Source: Diphasiastrum complanatum
Taxonomy: Eukaryota > Streptophyta > Lycopodiopsida > Lycopodiales > Lycopodiaceae
Assembly: GCA_029204225.1 (NCBI GenBank)
Contig: MU836365.1
Location: 1-29,975 of the forward strand
Length of the DNA stretch: 29,975 nt
Direction of reading: 5' to 3'
The position numbers and the translations under genes were made by a program. This document shows positions 1 to 9,330 of this stretch, one piece after another; within the stretch, counting starts at the first letter, position 1, and every line of letters begins with the position of its first letter. The notes under the pieces were generated by a model. The model saw only the letters and a list, made by a program, of their open reading frames with translations. It was not told the DNA's origin and ran no database searches.

Positions 1-1066
1 AAAAAGAGAGACCTATTCTTAAGAATATTCTTGTTTCCACTGGCTGCCATGAAAACTATGCCCATGCAGACAGAGAACCCACCTGCCCAACTGCATACCT
101 CTCCAATAATCTTAAGCCAGCAACACTTCTGTGGGGCCCGTTAGATGTAACTGCCCTCGTTCTTCTCTCTCTACTCGTTGCTGATCCTTGCTGCGGGGAA
201 GTCTCATCTCTCTACTCGTTGGTGGTAGTTGCTGCAGGGAAGTTTCAGCACACTTGCATTTGCTGCGCACTTCCTTCGAAGATCCTGGTTAACCCAGGTT
301 ACAGATATCGTCATATAACCAGGATCAACATGATTAATCTGCTGACCTGGAATACCTTCCATTCCACTAGAAACTGAAAGTACATTGACATCTCTTCATT
401 CTGCCTTGGATTTCCAGCCAGCCAGTACATCTCTTTCTCCAACTCCCTCACTCATCACTCATCTCTCCAACTCCAACTCCCTCACACATAACTGCTCTCG
501 CCAACTCCCATCTCCCTCGCTCATAAGTCCTCTGTCCAACTCCATCTCCATCTCCCTCAGGACCCTATAACAGCTCCCCTCCCTTGCCCATTAAAGGCAC
601 TGATCAGGCATTTGGCCCCAGCATGGGCAGGGGCAACAAATGCCCACCAAATTCTTGGTGGGCCTTGAAGTTTCTGCTTTGTTTTTGGTGAGCACGCGTA
701 GGTGGTAGGTAGCACATGAAACTTTTTGGCAATTTTAGACGCGCGAGCACGCGTAGGTGCGGGCACCTGAATTTTTGGCGGTTTCAAACTCGTGAGCACA
801 AACATGCATGAGCATCAGAGATTTTTTCATGGGCCTCCAAATCCACACGGACATAGACGTTATAAGAGAATTAGTGTTGTTCTAATGTATATGTAGAATA
901 AGTGCAGCATGCTTATGAGATAGAAGAACAAGTGTCAATCACATGGGCTTGGGCAAAAATGTGGGCAGGTTTTTGGGAATAACAAAAAAAATTATATTAT
1001 AAAAGCAACGCGTGGTTTTGCTTAAGCTAGGGCAAAATCTAGGTAATGCCTCCAAGATGCAAGGCA
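1..1066. other. Gene-free leading region
   Basis: I see no supportable gene here. Reading frames are short and lack recognisable domains. CT-rich imperfect runs occur at about 160-220 and 420-560, including a small direct repeat of CTCTCTACTCGTTG. A degenerate tandem repeat at 665-800 is listed separately. Confidence 0.6.
665..830. repeat. Degenerate ~50-55 bp tandem repeat, about three copies
   Basis: The block GAGCACGCGTAGGTG occurs at 690-704 and again at 745-759, a period of 55. A decayed third copy, GAGCACA, starts at 794. Each copy is preceded by a related T-rich stretch of the form TGAA(A/G)TTTnTG. The CACGCGTA core makes this a small GC-rich island in AT-rich DNA. Function unknown. 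Confidence 0.6.
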
Positions 1067-1092
1067 TCTCTCTCTCTCTCTCTCTCTCTCTC
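1067..1092. repeat. (TC)13 microsatellite
   Basis: Perfect TC dinucleotide run, the first of the CT arrays clustered between 1.0 and 2.5 kb. Confidence 0.95.
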
Positions 1093-1184
1093 CTTCCAAC
1101 ACCTCACTATATCGCTATATCACCATTTCTCTCCTCACAACTAGAAAACACTAAAAATGGATCAAAGTGCACCCCCCCCTTTCT

Positions 1185-1187
<3 letters not shown>

Positions 1188-1254
<67 letters not shown>

Positions 1255-1263
1255 TCCTCTCTC
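1188..1263. repeat. (CT)n microsatellite, interrupted
   Basis: About 76 bp of CT repeat with small interruptions near 1237 and 1254. It is preceded by a C8 homopolymer at about 1172-1179. Confidence 0.95.
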
Positions 1264-1314
1264 ATGATTTTATACGTTTTCTCTCCAGAAACTTCTTGCC
1301 ATCGTCATTTTATA

Positions 1315-1317
<3 letters not shown>

Positions 1318-1393
<76 letters not shown>
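1318..1393. repeat. (CT)38 microsatellite
   Basis: Uninterrupted CT run of about 76 bp. Any reading frame through it is a poly-Ser/Leu artefact. Confidence 0.97.
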
Positions 1394-1396
<3 letters not shown>

Positions 1397-1596
1397 AGAA
1401 GTTTCTAAAAACACGTGTTTTCTCAATTCAACTAATTTTCAACCGCCTTTCAATTGCCCTTCAAAGACGTTTTAGGGCAAACGTGGACCAATGAGGAGCT
1501 CCAAAACGCGTTTTCTTCACAACAGCCTACATGTTCACTGTTTTACAATCCCCAAATCCTAAAAATGAAATCCTAACCCTAAGTAAAAAAAAATTG

Positions 1597-1598
<2 letters not shown>

Positions 1599-1649
<51 letters not shown>

Positions 1650-1658
1650 TCTCTCTCT
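1599..1658. repeat. (CT)n microsatellite with one interruption
   Basis: About 60 bp of CT with one G interruption near 1637. GAGCTC flanks both sides. A short telomere-like CCTAACCCTAA sits about 20 bp upstream (1572-1582). Confidence 0.95.
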
Positions 1659-2312
1659 TTGTGTGCTCTGAGCTCTCAAAAGACGACAATTGTTATTGTT
1701 GTTAATACTTTGGGGTTGGGATACTGTTCAAAATGGTAGTTCACTTATTTGTTTCAACCAACCTTATAAACATATTACTATAATGTGTGTCCCATATTTT
1801 ACATAGATCAACTATTCAAATTTTATTTAAGGAATATTTAGGACATAATAATGGGACCTCATCACTTTTACTAATTTGATTGGCTATGATTTTCAACCCT
1901 CGAAATAAAAGGTACTCATGGATGTAGGCTTGAAAATACTTGACCTTTCTTTATGGATGGAATCTTGAAAATACATAAGCTTTAAGAATGAAATCCTGAA
2001 AATACATAGTTGTCACGAATTGAATTATTGATGAAAATTTGAAAATGACGTCCATAACTTTTTCCACATTATGTAAGATAATGAGTGTTTGTCAACTTAT
2101 GATAAAGAATTATGGCTTGACCAAAAAACTTGCCATTATATCCTTACAAACAACTGTCATCTAGTCCATCAAATTTATACTAGTTTTAGTTATAAATTTT
2201 GGCATTCTATAATGGTACTCATGGTGGCAAGCTAGACTTGATCTCTCTAGGTGGAGACCATCTATGCAACACTTCATCTTTGCTATCTCTAAAAAATGAC
2301 AACCAGATATGG

Positions 2313-2314
<2 letters not shown>
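1659..2314. other. Gene-free AT-rich spacer
   Basis: No domain-bearing frame and no retroelement motif seen. A weak repetition of GAAATCCTGAAAATACATA-like text occurs around 1930-2010, suggesting small local duplications. Confidence 0.5.

Positions 2315-2403
<89 letters not shown>
2315..2403. repeat. (TC)44 microsatellite
   Basis: Perfect TC run of about 89 bp, among the longest in the window. A shorter run follows at 2519-2536. Confidence 0.97.
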
Positions 2404-2405
<2 letters not shown>

Positions 2406-2518
2406 AAGTGGAAACCTTCTATAACCACTCCACCCATATTCTCTCTCTCAAATAGTGAGGACCACATATGATTTATCTCTTTCTCTCCTCTCTCCCCCCA
2501 AATGTGAGGGCCATCCAT

Positions 2519-2536
2519 TCTCTCTCTCTCTCTCTC
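2519..2536. repeat. (TC)9 microsatellite
   Basis: Short perfect TC run at the end of the CT-rich cluster. Confidence 0.9.
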
Positions 2537-2973
2537 ATATGTGGGGACCATCTATGATTCCTTGTGATCACCAGATCTTTTTTATGGCATGTTTTATGAT
2601 TCGTGAAACTTTATGAATACCTTTATGAGAGCCACCTCAACCCATAGTTGCCCTTTTCTACATGAATGCAGTTCATAAATACAAGGGCAAACCTCAATGG
2701 AATCCTTTACATCACACTTATGATGACATTACAAGTAGTATATATGGTATAACATATAACGTTCATGATCTATTTACAAGTTTCTAGTCCTACAAATAGG
2801 TCTAATCTCTATTAACAAGAAGATTCATTAGTGAGAGGTCGACAAAGGAAACTAAAAAAAATTCAATAAATCTAAGTTTTCATTTTTTACATAACTATTA
2901 TTTTTAAGACTCAAGCTTGTCATTTGTTTGTCTAATAGACCATTGGTCTTTATGGACAATAATAAGTAAAGTG

Positions 2974-2975
<2 letters not shown>
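2537..2975. other. Gene-free AT-rich spacer
   Basis: No coding frame, RNA gene or repeat boundary that I can support. Confidence 0.5.

Positions 2976-3033
<58 letters not shown>
2976..3033. repeat. (TA)n microsatellite
   Basis: About 58 bp of uninterrupted TA. It is the only long AT dinucleotide array in a window otherwise dominated by CT/GA arrays. Confidence 0.97.
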
Positions 3034-3035
<2 letters not shown>

Positions 3036-3629
3036 GCATTGTAGACTCACACCAAAGAGATAATGGTATGGTGTCTTGTCAATAAACATTGCAAGTTCTA
3101 TTGATGCGCAAAGTAATGCCTAGCACAAACTAGAGTGAATGAATGTTGTAGCAGATTATTTAGTAAGGATCACAATCTATTACAAATCAGAATAAGTAGA
3201 GATGCAATAGTGACTATTTTGATAGACCTTTCACGTTTGATTTTCTGAATAAGAGCAACTTGCATTGCCCAATTCATATACTGTTTTCTATTTTATGAAT
3301 GATCCATTTTTCTGAGCATATAAATGATCTTTTATGAATTCTAAATTAGCTTTTGTTTTGCTATATTAAAATAGGTAGATGTGTTGACAGATTTATTATT
3401 TTCCAATGTGATATGAGAGTTGTATTACAAAATTCAGATCAGACCGTGATTTGAATAAGAGCATTCATTGTTACAAGAATTTATATGTTTTATCTTTATC
3501 AATCAATACTGTGCAATTTTGCTCAAATCATAAATCTACTTACAATTTTAGATTGAATATTTAGTGGTTTGATTTCTATCAAAGTAGTATCATTTTGCAA
3601 TAATCTACTCATTGTCATTTGATTTTACA
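3034..3629 (+). other. Possible decayed LTR and leader upstream of a copia gag
   Basis: There is no gene, but the segment lies just upstream of a copia gag start. TGATATGAGAGT at 3409-3420 resembles the initiator-Met primer-binding site TGGTATCAGAGC, and it is preceded by TTTTCCAA, as at an LTR end. If so, a decayed LTR lies left of 3408. The match is imperfect and no second LTR is visible. Confidence 0.3.
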
Positions 3630-3745
3630 ATGGAGTCGACATCAACAAATTCATCTTTCATTGATAAATTGGATATGATAATAATCACATGTGGAAGTTC
3701 AAGATGAAAGTTGTTTGACTAGCCAAAGAAAAGTGTTTATTCTCT
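3630..3745 (+). pseudogene. Ty1/copia gag N-terminal fragment
   Basis: The ATG at 3630 opens a short frame (MESTSTNSSFIDKLD). After a small frameshift it reads NHMWKFKMKVV, matching the conserved copia Gag N-terminal motif (N-Y-x-x-W-K-x-K-M) that is also clear in the gag at 5448 (GSNYHLWKFKMK). Gag would form the nucleocapsid of the virus-like particle. A stop follows KVV. The homology ends near 3745, where minus-strand reverse transcriptase sequence begins, so two remnants of opposite orientation abut. Too short to be functional. Confidence 0.6.
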
Positions 3746-4340
3746 GGACCCATGCTCTGGCAGATTGCTTCAAGCTATAAAGTGCTTTATGGAGTTTACA
3801 TATATGATTATTTTTGCCTTTGATAATGTAACCTTCATGATGTATCATATAGATATCCTCTGAGATAACTCCATTCAAATAAGCTATATGTACATCCATT
3901 TGATATATCTCCTATCGATAGCAGCAAGATATGATAGTAGAAGTCTGATTGAAGGACGTTTGAGTACCAGACTGAAGGTCTCAATATAGTCGATATTTTG
4001 TATCTGTGAAAATCCTCTTGCGACAAGTCTAGCTTTTCTTTGATCAATACTTCCATCCGCCTTGTATTTGATTTTGAATATCCTCTATCCATGGCTTCTC
4101 TCCATAGATCGGAATCAGGCTAACTAACTGCTTCTTTGACAGTAGTTGGCTTTCGAATAAGATAAATCTTCTGGGAGGTAAACGAGGTTGATCATTTCCT
4201 TGATTGTGTTGTCAATGTTGAGTAGCAACATCTTCTTCTGATTTACTGTTAATAAGTTGTTCATCTTGTGTAGATGATCTTGGACCTTCGATAGGATCAG
4301 TCGAGTCGAACAACATTTCTAAATGGTGTTACTGAAGAAG
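3740..4340 (-). pseudogene. Ty1/copia reverse transcriptase fragment and IN-RT linker
   Basis: Read on the minus strand from about 4340, the segment gives an integrase-RT linker (SSTQDEQ, then LPPRRFILFE). Next come LWREAMDRG, then FKIKYKADGSIDQRKARLV and ARGFSQIQNIDYIETFS, and finally MDVHIAYLNG, EDIYM and KALYSLKQSARAW. These are the successive conserved blocks of the N-terminal half of copia RT (usual forms KARLVAKGF, MDVKTAFLNG, LYGLKQSPRxW). Two or more frameshifts and stops separate the blocks. The YVDD half is absent. The fragment runs into + strand gag at its left end, and LTR-A begins about 50 bp beyond its right end. Confidence 0.8.
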
Positions 4341-4392
4341 ACATACATATGTCTTAGCTAGAAAGTTATAAGCTTGAAGGCAAAGAACTTCA

Positions 4393-5219
4393 TGTTGGAT
4401 TATTCTCCTTCTTACTAATCGACTAATCAATTTTAATCTTCATCCATTGTTTATCCAGTTCTGTGGATTTCCCGTGTTTTTATACAGTCTGCAGAATTAC
4501 AAGTGTTTTCACACAGTCTGCAGAAATACACGGAGTTTGAAACAGTGTCGCATTTTTCGCCTGTCAGGAATCCCTTGTCAAAATGCAGTGTCGTCTTTTT
4601 TGCATTTTTCGCCTAACATGAATCACGAGTAAAAATGCAGTGTCGCATTTTTCGCTTTCTCAAAAGTGCCTCAAATATTAAGGAAATGACTTTGGCAAAG
4701 TGTGGGACAACCCTAAATCAAATTTAAGGGCACTGTTGCATTTTTCGCATTTTTCGCAAAATCCTGACACTGCCGCATTTTTGCGACAGTGTCGCCTGTG
4801 GCTGTTTTGGTTCATTTATGTAGACAGACTGTTTACAGCCAATTTCCACTGCTTATCAGCAATCAATGACAAGGAACTAGATGGATGCCAGCAGAGATGA
4901 GCGTAGTTTCTATCCGCTATTGTCTTGTGCTCATTAGCATCTGATTTTGCTTTTCTCAATCAATACTATCTTCTTATTACTTTCATTATATGTCAGAATG
5001 CATGCATCTCTGTTTTGCTTTTGTAATTGATGGAAATTGTCTGAGAAATCAATACTTCATGTTTGGCTATGTAATCACTTAGTATCTGGCGATTTCAAAG
5101 TTAATTGCTAAAGATTGAACATGATTTTCATCACTACTGCTTTGTTCAATTTTTGATAGGCATAGTCATGCTTGGAAGTAGGAAGTTTTTGCATTACATT
5201 ATCTATCCTATTTCCGACA
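4393..5219 (+). mobile_element. 5' LTR of copia lineage A (LTR-A), 827 bp
   Basis: The element begins TGTTGGATTATTCTCC and ends TTCCGACA, immediately before a perfect initiator-Met primer-binding site. The termini are near-inverted (TGTTGGA/TCCGACA). The left boundary is supported independently: the first ~60 bases resemble the minus-strand LTR starting at 28758 (both TGTTGGATT, then TCTCC, then TTAATCT and TCCATT). Inside are several copies of GTGTCGCATTTTTCGC at 4545-4796. No matching 3' LTR of this family lies downstream; the composite ends instead in an unrelated LTR at 9827. Confidence 0.75.
4545..4796 (+). repeat. Reiterated GTGTCGCATTTTTCGC motif within LTR-A
   Basis: Exact copies lie at 4545-4560 and 4640-4655. 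A split copy spans 4588-4612 (GTGTCG, then GCATTTTTCGC). A double GCATTTTTCGC lies at 4738-4757, and a palindromic version runs from about 4773 (CGCATTTTTGCGACAGTGTCGCC). Similar text occurs in the related LTR-D. Repeats in the upstream part of an LTR commonly act as enhancer units in copia elements; that role is inferred here. Confidence 0.7.
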
Positions 5220-5231
5220 TGGTATCAGAGC
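5220..5231 (+). promoter_or_regulatory. Primer-binding site, initiator Met-tRNA
   Basis: TGGTATCAGAGC is the usual plant copia PBS, complementary to the 3' end of initiator Met-tRNA. It abuts the LTR-A terminal CA. Degenerate copies follow at 5241-5251 (TGGTATTAGAC), 5253-5264 (TGATATCAAAGC) and 5296-5307 (TGATATCAGAGC). Confidence 0.9.
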
Positions 5232-5447
5232 ATTATATCATGGTATTAGACATGATATCAAAGCGTTGATTCTTCTTCAGGACATAATACTATTTTGATA
5301 TCAGAGCGAAAGCTCTAATACTTGATATCTTTCGCGATATCAAATTGATATCATACTTTTCAATTTCTTTCAACCTTTCAGTATCAAAGAATTGATTGTC
5401 TTACTACATCTTAGCGTCATCGATACAATCGACAAACTAAGTTCCAA

Positions 5448-6355
5448 ATGGATTCTCAAAGTAAAGCTGGTCTTATCGCAGACAAGCTGAATGGATCCAA
5501 TTATCATTTGTGGAAATTTAAGATGAAGACCTTGCTAATCGCTAGCGAGTTATGAGATGTTGTTACAAGTATAGAAGTAAAACTTGAAGACGACGACTCA
5601 AAGTGAAAATCGAAGGATGGTAAAACTTTGCACTTATTATCCTCAATATATTAGATACACAGATTGGACACATAGCTGAAGCTAAAACGTCAAGAGACGT
5701 TTGGGACATCCTGAACTGACTATATGACATGAGAGACGTAACTACTAAGTTACATCTATGAAGAAAATTCTTCACATTCAAGATGTCTAATGGTGATTCT
5801 TTTCAGAATCACATTAACCGGCTTAAGAATATCTTACAAAAGATGGCTGCTGTTGGATCAGTCATAGACGATCAAGACGCAATTATGACATTGCTTTCAA
5901 GCTTGCCCTCTATATATGAGAACTGGGTGATGATCATATCGACACACTAAGATTTAACTCTTACTAGAGTTATCACTATGTTGCTACAAGAAGACAATAG
6001 AAGAAGTCAAGACACTTCGTCTACTTCCTCCTCTCAGACTCTATATGTCAACAAAGGCTCTAAGCGACAAAAGCAGAAAGGCCCAAGAAGGCTGCAACAA
6101 ATCAGAAATAGACTCAAAGTCAAGTACAATCATCAGATCCACATTCGAAGACGAAGATGTTTTGCAGGTACTGCAAGCGCAATAACCATGAGATCAAGGA
6201 TTGTCGAATGCAGCCAAGCAACCTGATCAATAAGCAAACACAGTTTCATCATCTCCCCATGTCGAAGTGGATGAAAGCGCATTCATGGTCAAAGATCAAA
6301 GCACATTTTTGGATGATTTATGGTTTCTGGATTCTGGAGCAACTCAACACATGAC
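5448..6355 (+). pseudogene. Copia lineage A gag and start of protease, degraded
   Basis: The ATG at 5448 begins MDSQSKAGLIADKLNGSNY and continues HLWKFKMK, the copia Gag N-terminus. Later blocks include TSRDVWDILN, FKMSNGDSFQNHINRLKN and DQDAIMTLLSSLPSIYENW (UBN2-type Gag). A zinc knuckle CRYCKRNNHEIKDC (CX2CX4HX4C) starts at 6163, and the protease motif DDLWFLDSGATQHMT ends near 6353. In-frame stops occur at 5553, 5604, 5717, 5759 and 5948, most of them TGA, and there are frameshifts near 5625 and 6150. The sequence leaves this lineage just after the protease motif and enters the gag of lineage B. It is the same lineage as the minus-strand gag at 26.8-27.5 kb. Confidence 0.85.
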
Positions 6356-6955
6356 CAATATCTCAATAAAGAACTTTCCATCATAAGTGATAGTATCCAA
6401 GGTGATAAGCTTATGCAAATCATCCTAAATGGTCTTGGAGACGAGTTCTCCAATCTAGTTCAAAACTTTGCAATTCAAGATTCAGTACCTTCTATTGACA
6501 AGTTTAGTGTGCTTGTGGCCGAGGAGAATAGAATCCTTCATGTGAGACAAATGATTGGTTCTTTGAAACTACATGATGGAGATAAGAAGGCCAACTTCTC
6601 AAGCAAAGGTAAGGCAAAGTCCAAGAAGAAGATCCAACACAAGGAGACCAAGAGTGATGATCAAGCATCAAGCTCTAAAAGTGGAAAGAAGAACAAGGCC
6701 CAATTAAAGTGCTTCTTTTGTGGAAAGAAGGGGCACTTTGCATCCGAGTGCTACAAAAAGAAGAATGCACAAGGTGAGAGCAAGCAAGACAACCTTACCC
6801 TTCCGAAAGAGGAGGATGAAGATGATTCATCCTTGATGGCATCTACATCAACAATCAAGAGCTACTCCAATGACACATGGTGGATTGATAGTGGGGCTAG
6901 CTCCCACATGACATTCCAAAAGGATTTTTTTTCTCAACTCTTGTACCTTTTCTAG
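6356..6955 (+). pseudogene. Copia lineage B gag C-terminus and protease
   Basis: An open frame begins within the chimeric junction (the first codons belong to lineage A) and reads LNKELSIISDSI, GLGDEFSNLVQNFAIQD and VLVAEENRIL, then a lysine-rich tract. The zinc knuckle CFFCGKKGHFASEC is at 6710-6751, followed by an acidic stretch and the aspartic protease motif TWWIDSGASSHMT, with catalytic Asp at 6887. The N-terminal ~150 residues of a normal Gag are missing because of the junction at about 6355. The frame ends at 6953-6955 inside protease; the rest (ECRIDGVGTISLSL) continues in another frame. Element C carries a homologue at 13452-14332. Confidence 0.85.
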
Positions 6956-7433
6956 GTTGTAAAAATTCTATTCTAATAGTAAGTGATCAAGAATGTAGAA
7001 TAGATGGAGTGGGAACTATTTCCTTAAGTCTTGGATTCTCTAAAAGAGTAGATCTTCAAAATGTACTCTAGATGTCCATTTTAAGCAAGCTGTTTGTTCG
7101 ATTATGATGAATGATACTTGCATTGTAAAGGGATTCAAGCAAGGAAGGATTTTTAAGCTTGATGCTAATGTATTTCTTGGAAGTGTGATAACTAAGGAGG
7201 AGCTTAATCAAGTGGAGCTTTGGCATAAGAGGTTGGGCCATCTCAACTTCAAATCAATGGAGATGCTATGCACAAATGATCTTGCTCTCGGCCTTCCAAA
7301 GACATTATCAAAGTGTGGAAAGATTTGTGAGGCTTGTAGCCTCTCAAAGGCAAGCTACCTTTTGCTAACTCTTCTACTAGAGCTTCTAAAGCATAAGATC
7401 TCATTCATAGTGACGTGCACTCTTTTTCTCAAG
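6956..7433 (+). pseudogene. Lineage B protease end and GAG-pre-integrase domain
   Basis: After a frameshift the text continues DQECRIDGVGTISLSL and LQNVL, then jumps to DVHFKQ. Relative to the element C copy (14180-14240) about 20 codons (the VPSITKNMLSVGQLLESGL block) are missing. From 7104 the frame gives GFKQGRIFKLDANVFLG and the GAG-pre-integrase zinc-binding region, with paired His in LWHKRLGHLNF and paired Cys in CGKICEAC. This domain precedes integrase in copia polyproteins. The frame runs to 7454 but the family match stops near 7400; an in-frame connection to integrase is lost. Confidence 0.8.
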
Positions 7434-8110
7434 CATCTAATGGAGGTTCATTAATGTATGTATCTTTTATTGATGACTACTCTAGATACACTTTGATTGA
7501 ACTTTTGAATTCCAAAAGTAAAGTGTTTGAGTCTTTTGTAAAGATCAAAACTCTAGTTGAGAATCAACTTGATAATAAAGTAAAAGTATTGAGAAGTGAT
7601 AATGGTGGAGAGTATATCTCCACTAAGATGATAGAGTTTTGTAAATCCAATGGTATCAAAAGAGAGCTTACATGTACTTATTGTCCTCAACAAAATGGTA
7701 TAGCCGAGAGGATGAATCATAACTCTTTGTGAATGTGCAAAAGCTCTAAGACTAGATTCATCTCTACCTAAGTCATTTTGGGGAGAGGCCATTATTTGTG
7801 CAAATTACTTATGTAATAGATTGCCATGCAAGCCCATTGGAGGCATAACATCTTATGAGGCTCTATTTGGTAAAAAAGCCAAATCTCAAAGATCTTAGAA
7901 TCTTTAGATCTATTTGCTATGTTTTCCAATCATTAGATACAAGAAATAAGGATGACCCTACCTCCATAAAAGGAATCTTTGTTGGTTATGGTGAAAATAG
8001 CAAGAGATATATAGTCTATAATCCTATCACTAAAAAGATTTTAGTGAGTAGAGATGTTACATTTGATGAAGGTAACTACTGCAAGATGTATGAAAGCGCT
8101 ACTAATCCAT
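7434..8110 (+). pseudogene. Lineage B integrase, frameshifted but with DDE residues present
   Basis: Integrase would insert the cDNA into the genome. Its three catalytic regions are visible: FIDDYSRYTLIELL near 7470, LRSDNGGEYIS near 7595, and PQQNGIAERMN near 7690. A frameshift at about 7730 moves the continuation (ECAKALRLDSSLPKSFWGEA) to another frame. One extra A in the A-run at 7872-7877 then shifts it again to KPNLKDLRIFRSICYVF. The C-terminal block GIFVGYGENSKRYIVYNP and ILVSRDVTFDE follows at about 7975-8070. The overall order matches an intact copia integrase, so inactivation rests on a few small indels. Confidence 0.88.
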
Positions 8111-9330
8111 CTTATGTCAAGGATCTTGCAAGATTTGAGGAGGAGCCTACATGTGATCAAGGTCTTGAGGATCCACCTCAAGACCCGAGTGCTCCAAGCA
8201 GATCTACAAGAAGGAAGGCCGAGCCATCAAGACTCACCTATGTTGATAAAGGTGAACAAAGGGAAGATCTTCATTCTCTTACATCTTATACTTTTCTAAC
8301 ATCTATGCTTGATGAGCCGAGTTGATTTGAAGATGCTATGGAGTCACAAAAATGGAGGGATGCCATGCAAAAGGAGTATGATGCTCTTATGGAGAATCAT
8401 ACATGGAAGCTTGTGGATCTTCCTCATAGAAGAAGACCACTTGAGTGCAAATGGATCTATAGATTGAAGTACAACCAAGATGGAAGCATCAACAAATATA
8501 AAGCAAGGCTAGTGGCAAAGGGGTTCTTGCAGACCAAGGGAATAGATTTTGATGAAACTTTTGCTCCTATTGCTAAACTAGTTTCTATAAGGTTGGTCAT
8601 TTCTCTTGCAACCAGTTTCAATTGGCCTCTATTTCAACTTGATGTGACTAATGTCTCTCTAAATGGTTATTTGGAAGAGGAGATCTTCATGAGGCAACTC
8701 GAGGGCTTCATCAAAGAAGATCAAGAAGAAAAATTATGTTTGTTGCTAAGAAGCCTTTATGGGCTTGAGGAAGCACTTAGAGCTTGGTACTCTAGATTGA
8801 ATGCCTTCTTAAACTCTATAAATTTTATTGTAAGTGCTTATGATCCTTCTTTGTACTTGAGATTTAATGATGGTCATCATTCTTATTTTGTATGTAGATG
8901 ACATTATCCTTAGTGGAAATGATCATGATGGTATATAAGAAGTGAAAATAGCATTGTCTAAAGAGTTCAAGATGGTGGATCTTGGTGTTCTTCATTTCAT
9001 ACTAGGTATAGAAGTATCAAGAGGCAAAGATTTGAGTTTTATTTGTCAATCCAAATATGCTTCTTCTATCTTAGAAAAGTTTGAAATGAAAGATTGTAAA
9101 GGAGTAGATACTCCTATGGAGCAAAATGTGAAAGTCTCTAATGGTGATGATGAAGCATCCTTTGAGGACATCACACTATATAGAAGACGTATAGGCTCCC
9201 TGATCTATCTTACTATGACTAGACCTTATCTAAGTTATAGTGTAGGTAAGCTTAGCCAATCTATGCAAAATCCATTAAATGCAAAAAGGATATTGAGGTA
9301 CATCTCGACCACCAAGAACTTTGGCATTTT
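8111..9330 (+). pseudogene. Lineage B reverse transcriptase, near full length
   Basis: A linker rich in Pro, Ser and Arg (EPSRLTYVDKGEQ) leads into RT after a stop at 8323. The RT frame begins at 8338 and reads KWRDAMQKEYDALMENHTW, CKWIYRLKY, then KARLVAKGFLQTKGIDFDE. It continues FQLDVTNVSLNGYLEEEIFM, where the usual KTAFLNG has changed, then LYGLEEALRAWY. The catalytic YVDD is intact at 8891-8902 but lies in another frame after a shift near 8875, and a TAA at 8936 follows. From 8942 the frame continues LGVLHFILGIEV, GVDTPM and RRIGSLIYLTMTRP. Small lesions only; the gene is clearly inactive. Confidence 0.88.

Noticed and set aside
557-805. Minus-strand frame of 82 codons
   Set aside because: No recognisable domain, and it overlaps a degenerate tandem repeat.
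1012-1475. Overlapping Ser/Leu-rich reading frames
   Set aside because: They are generated by CT dinucleotide repeats; no domain and no non-repeat support. The same applies to frames through 2315-2403, 20517-20605 and 21113-21214.
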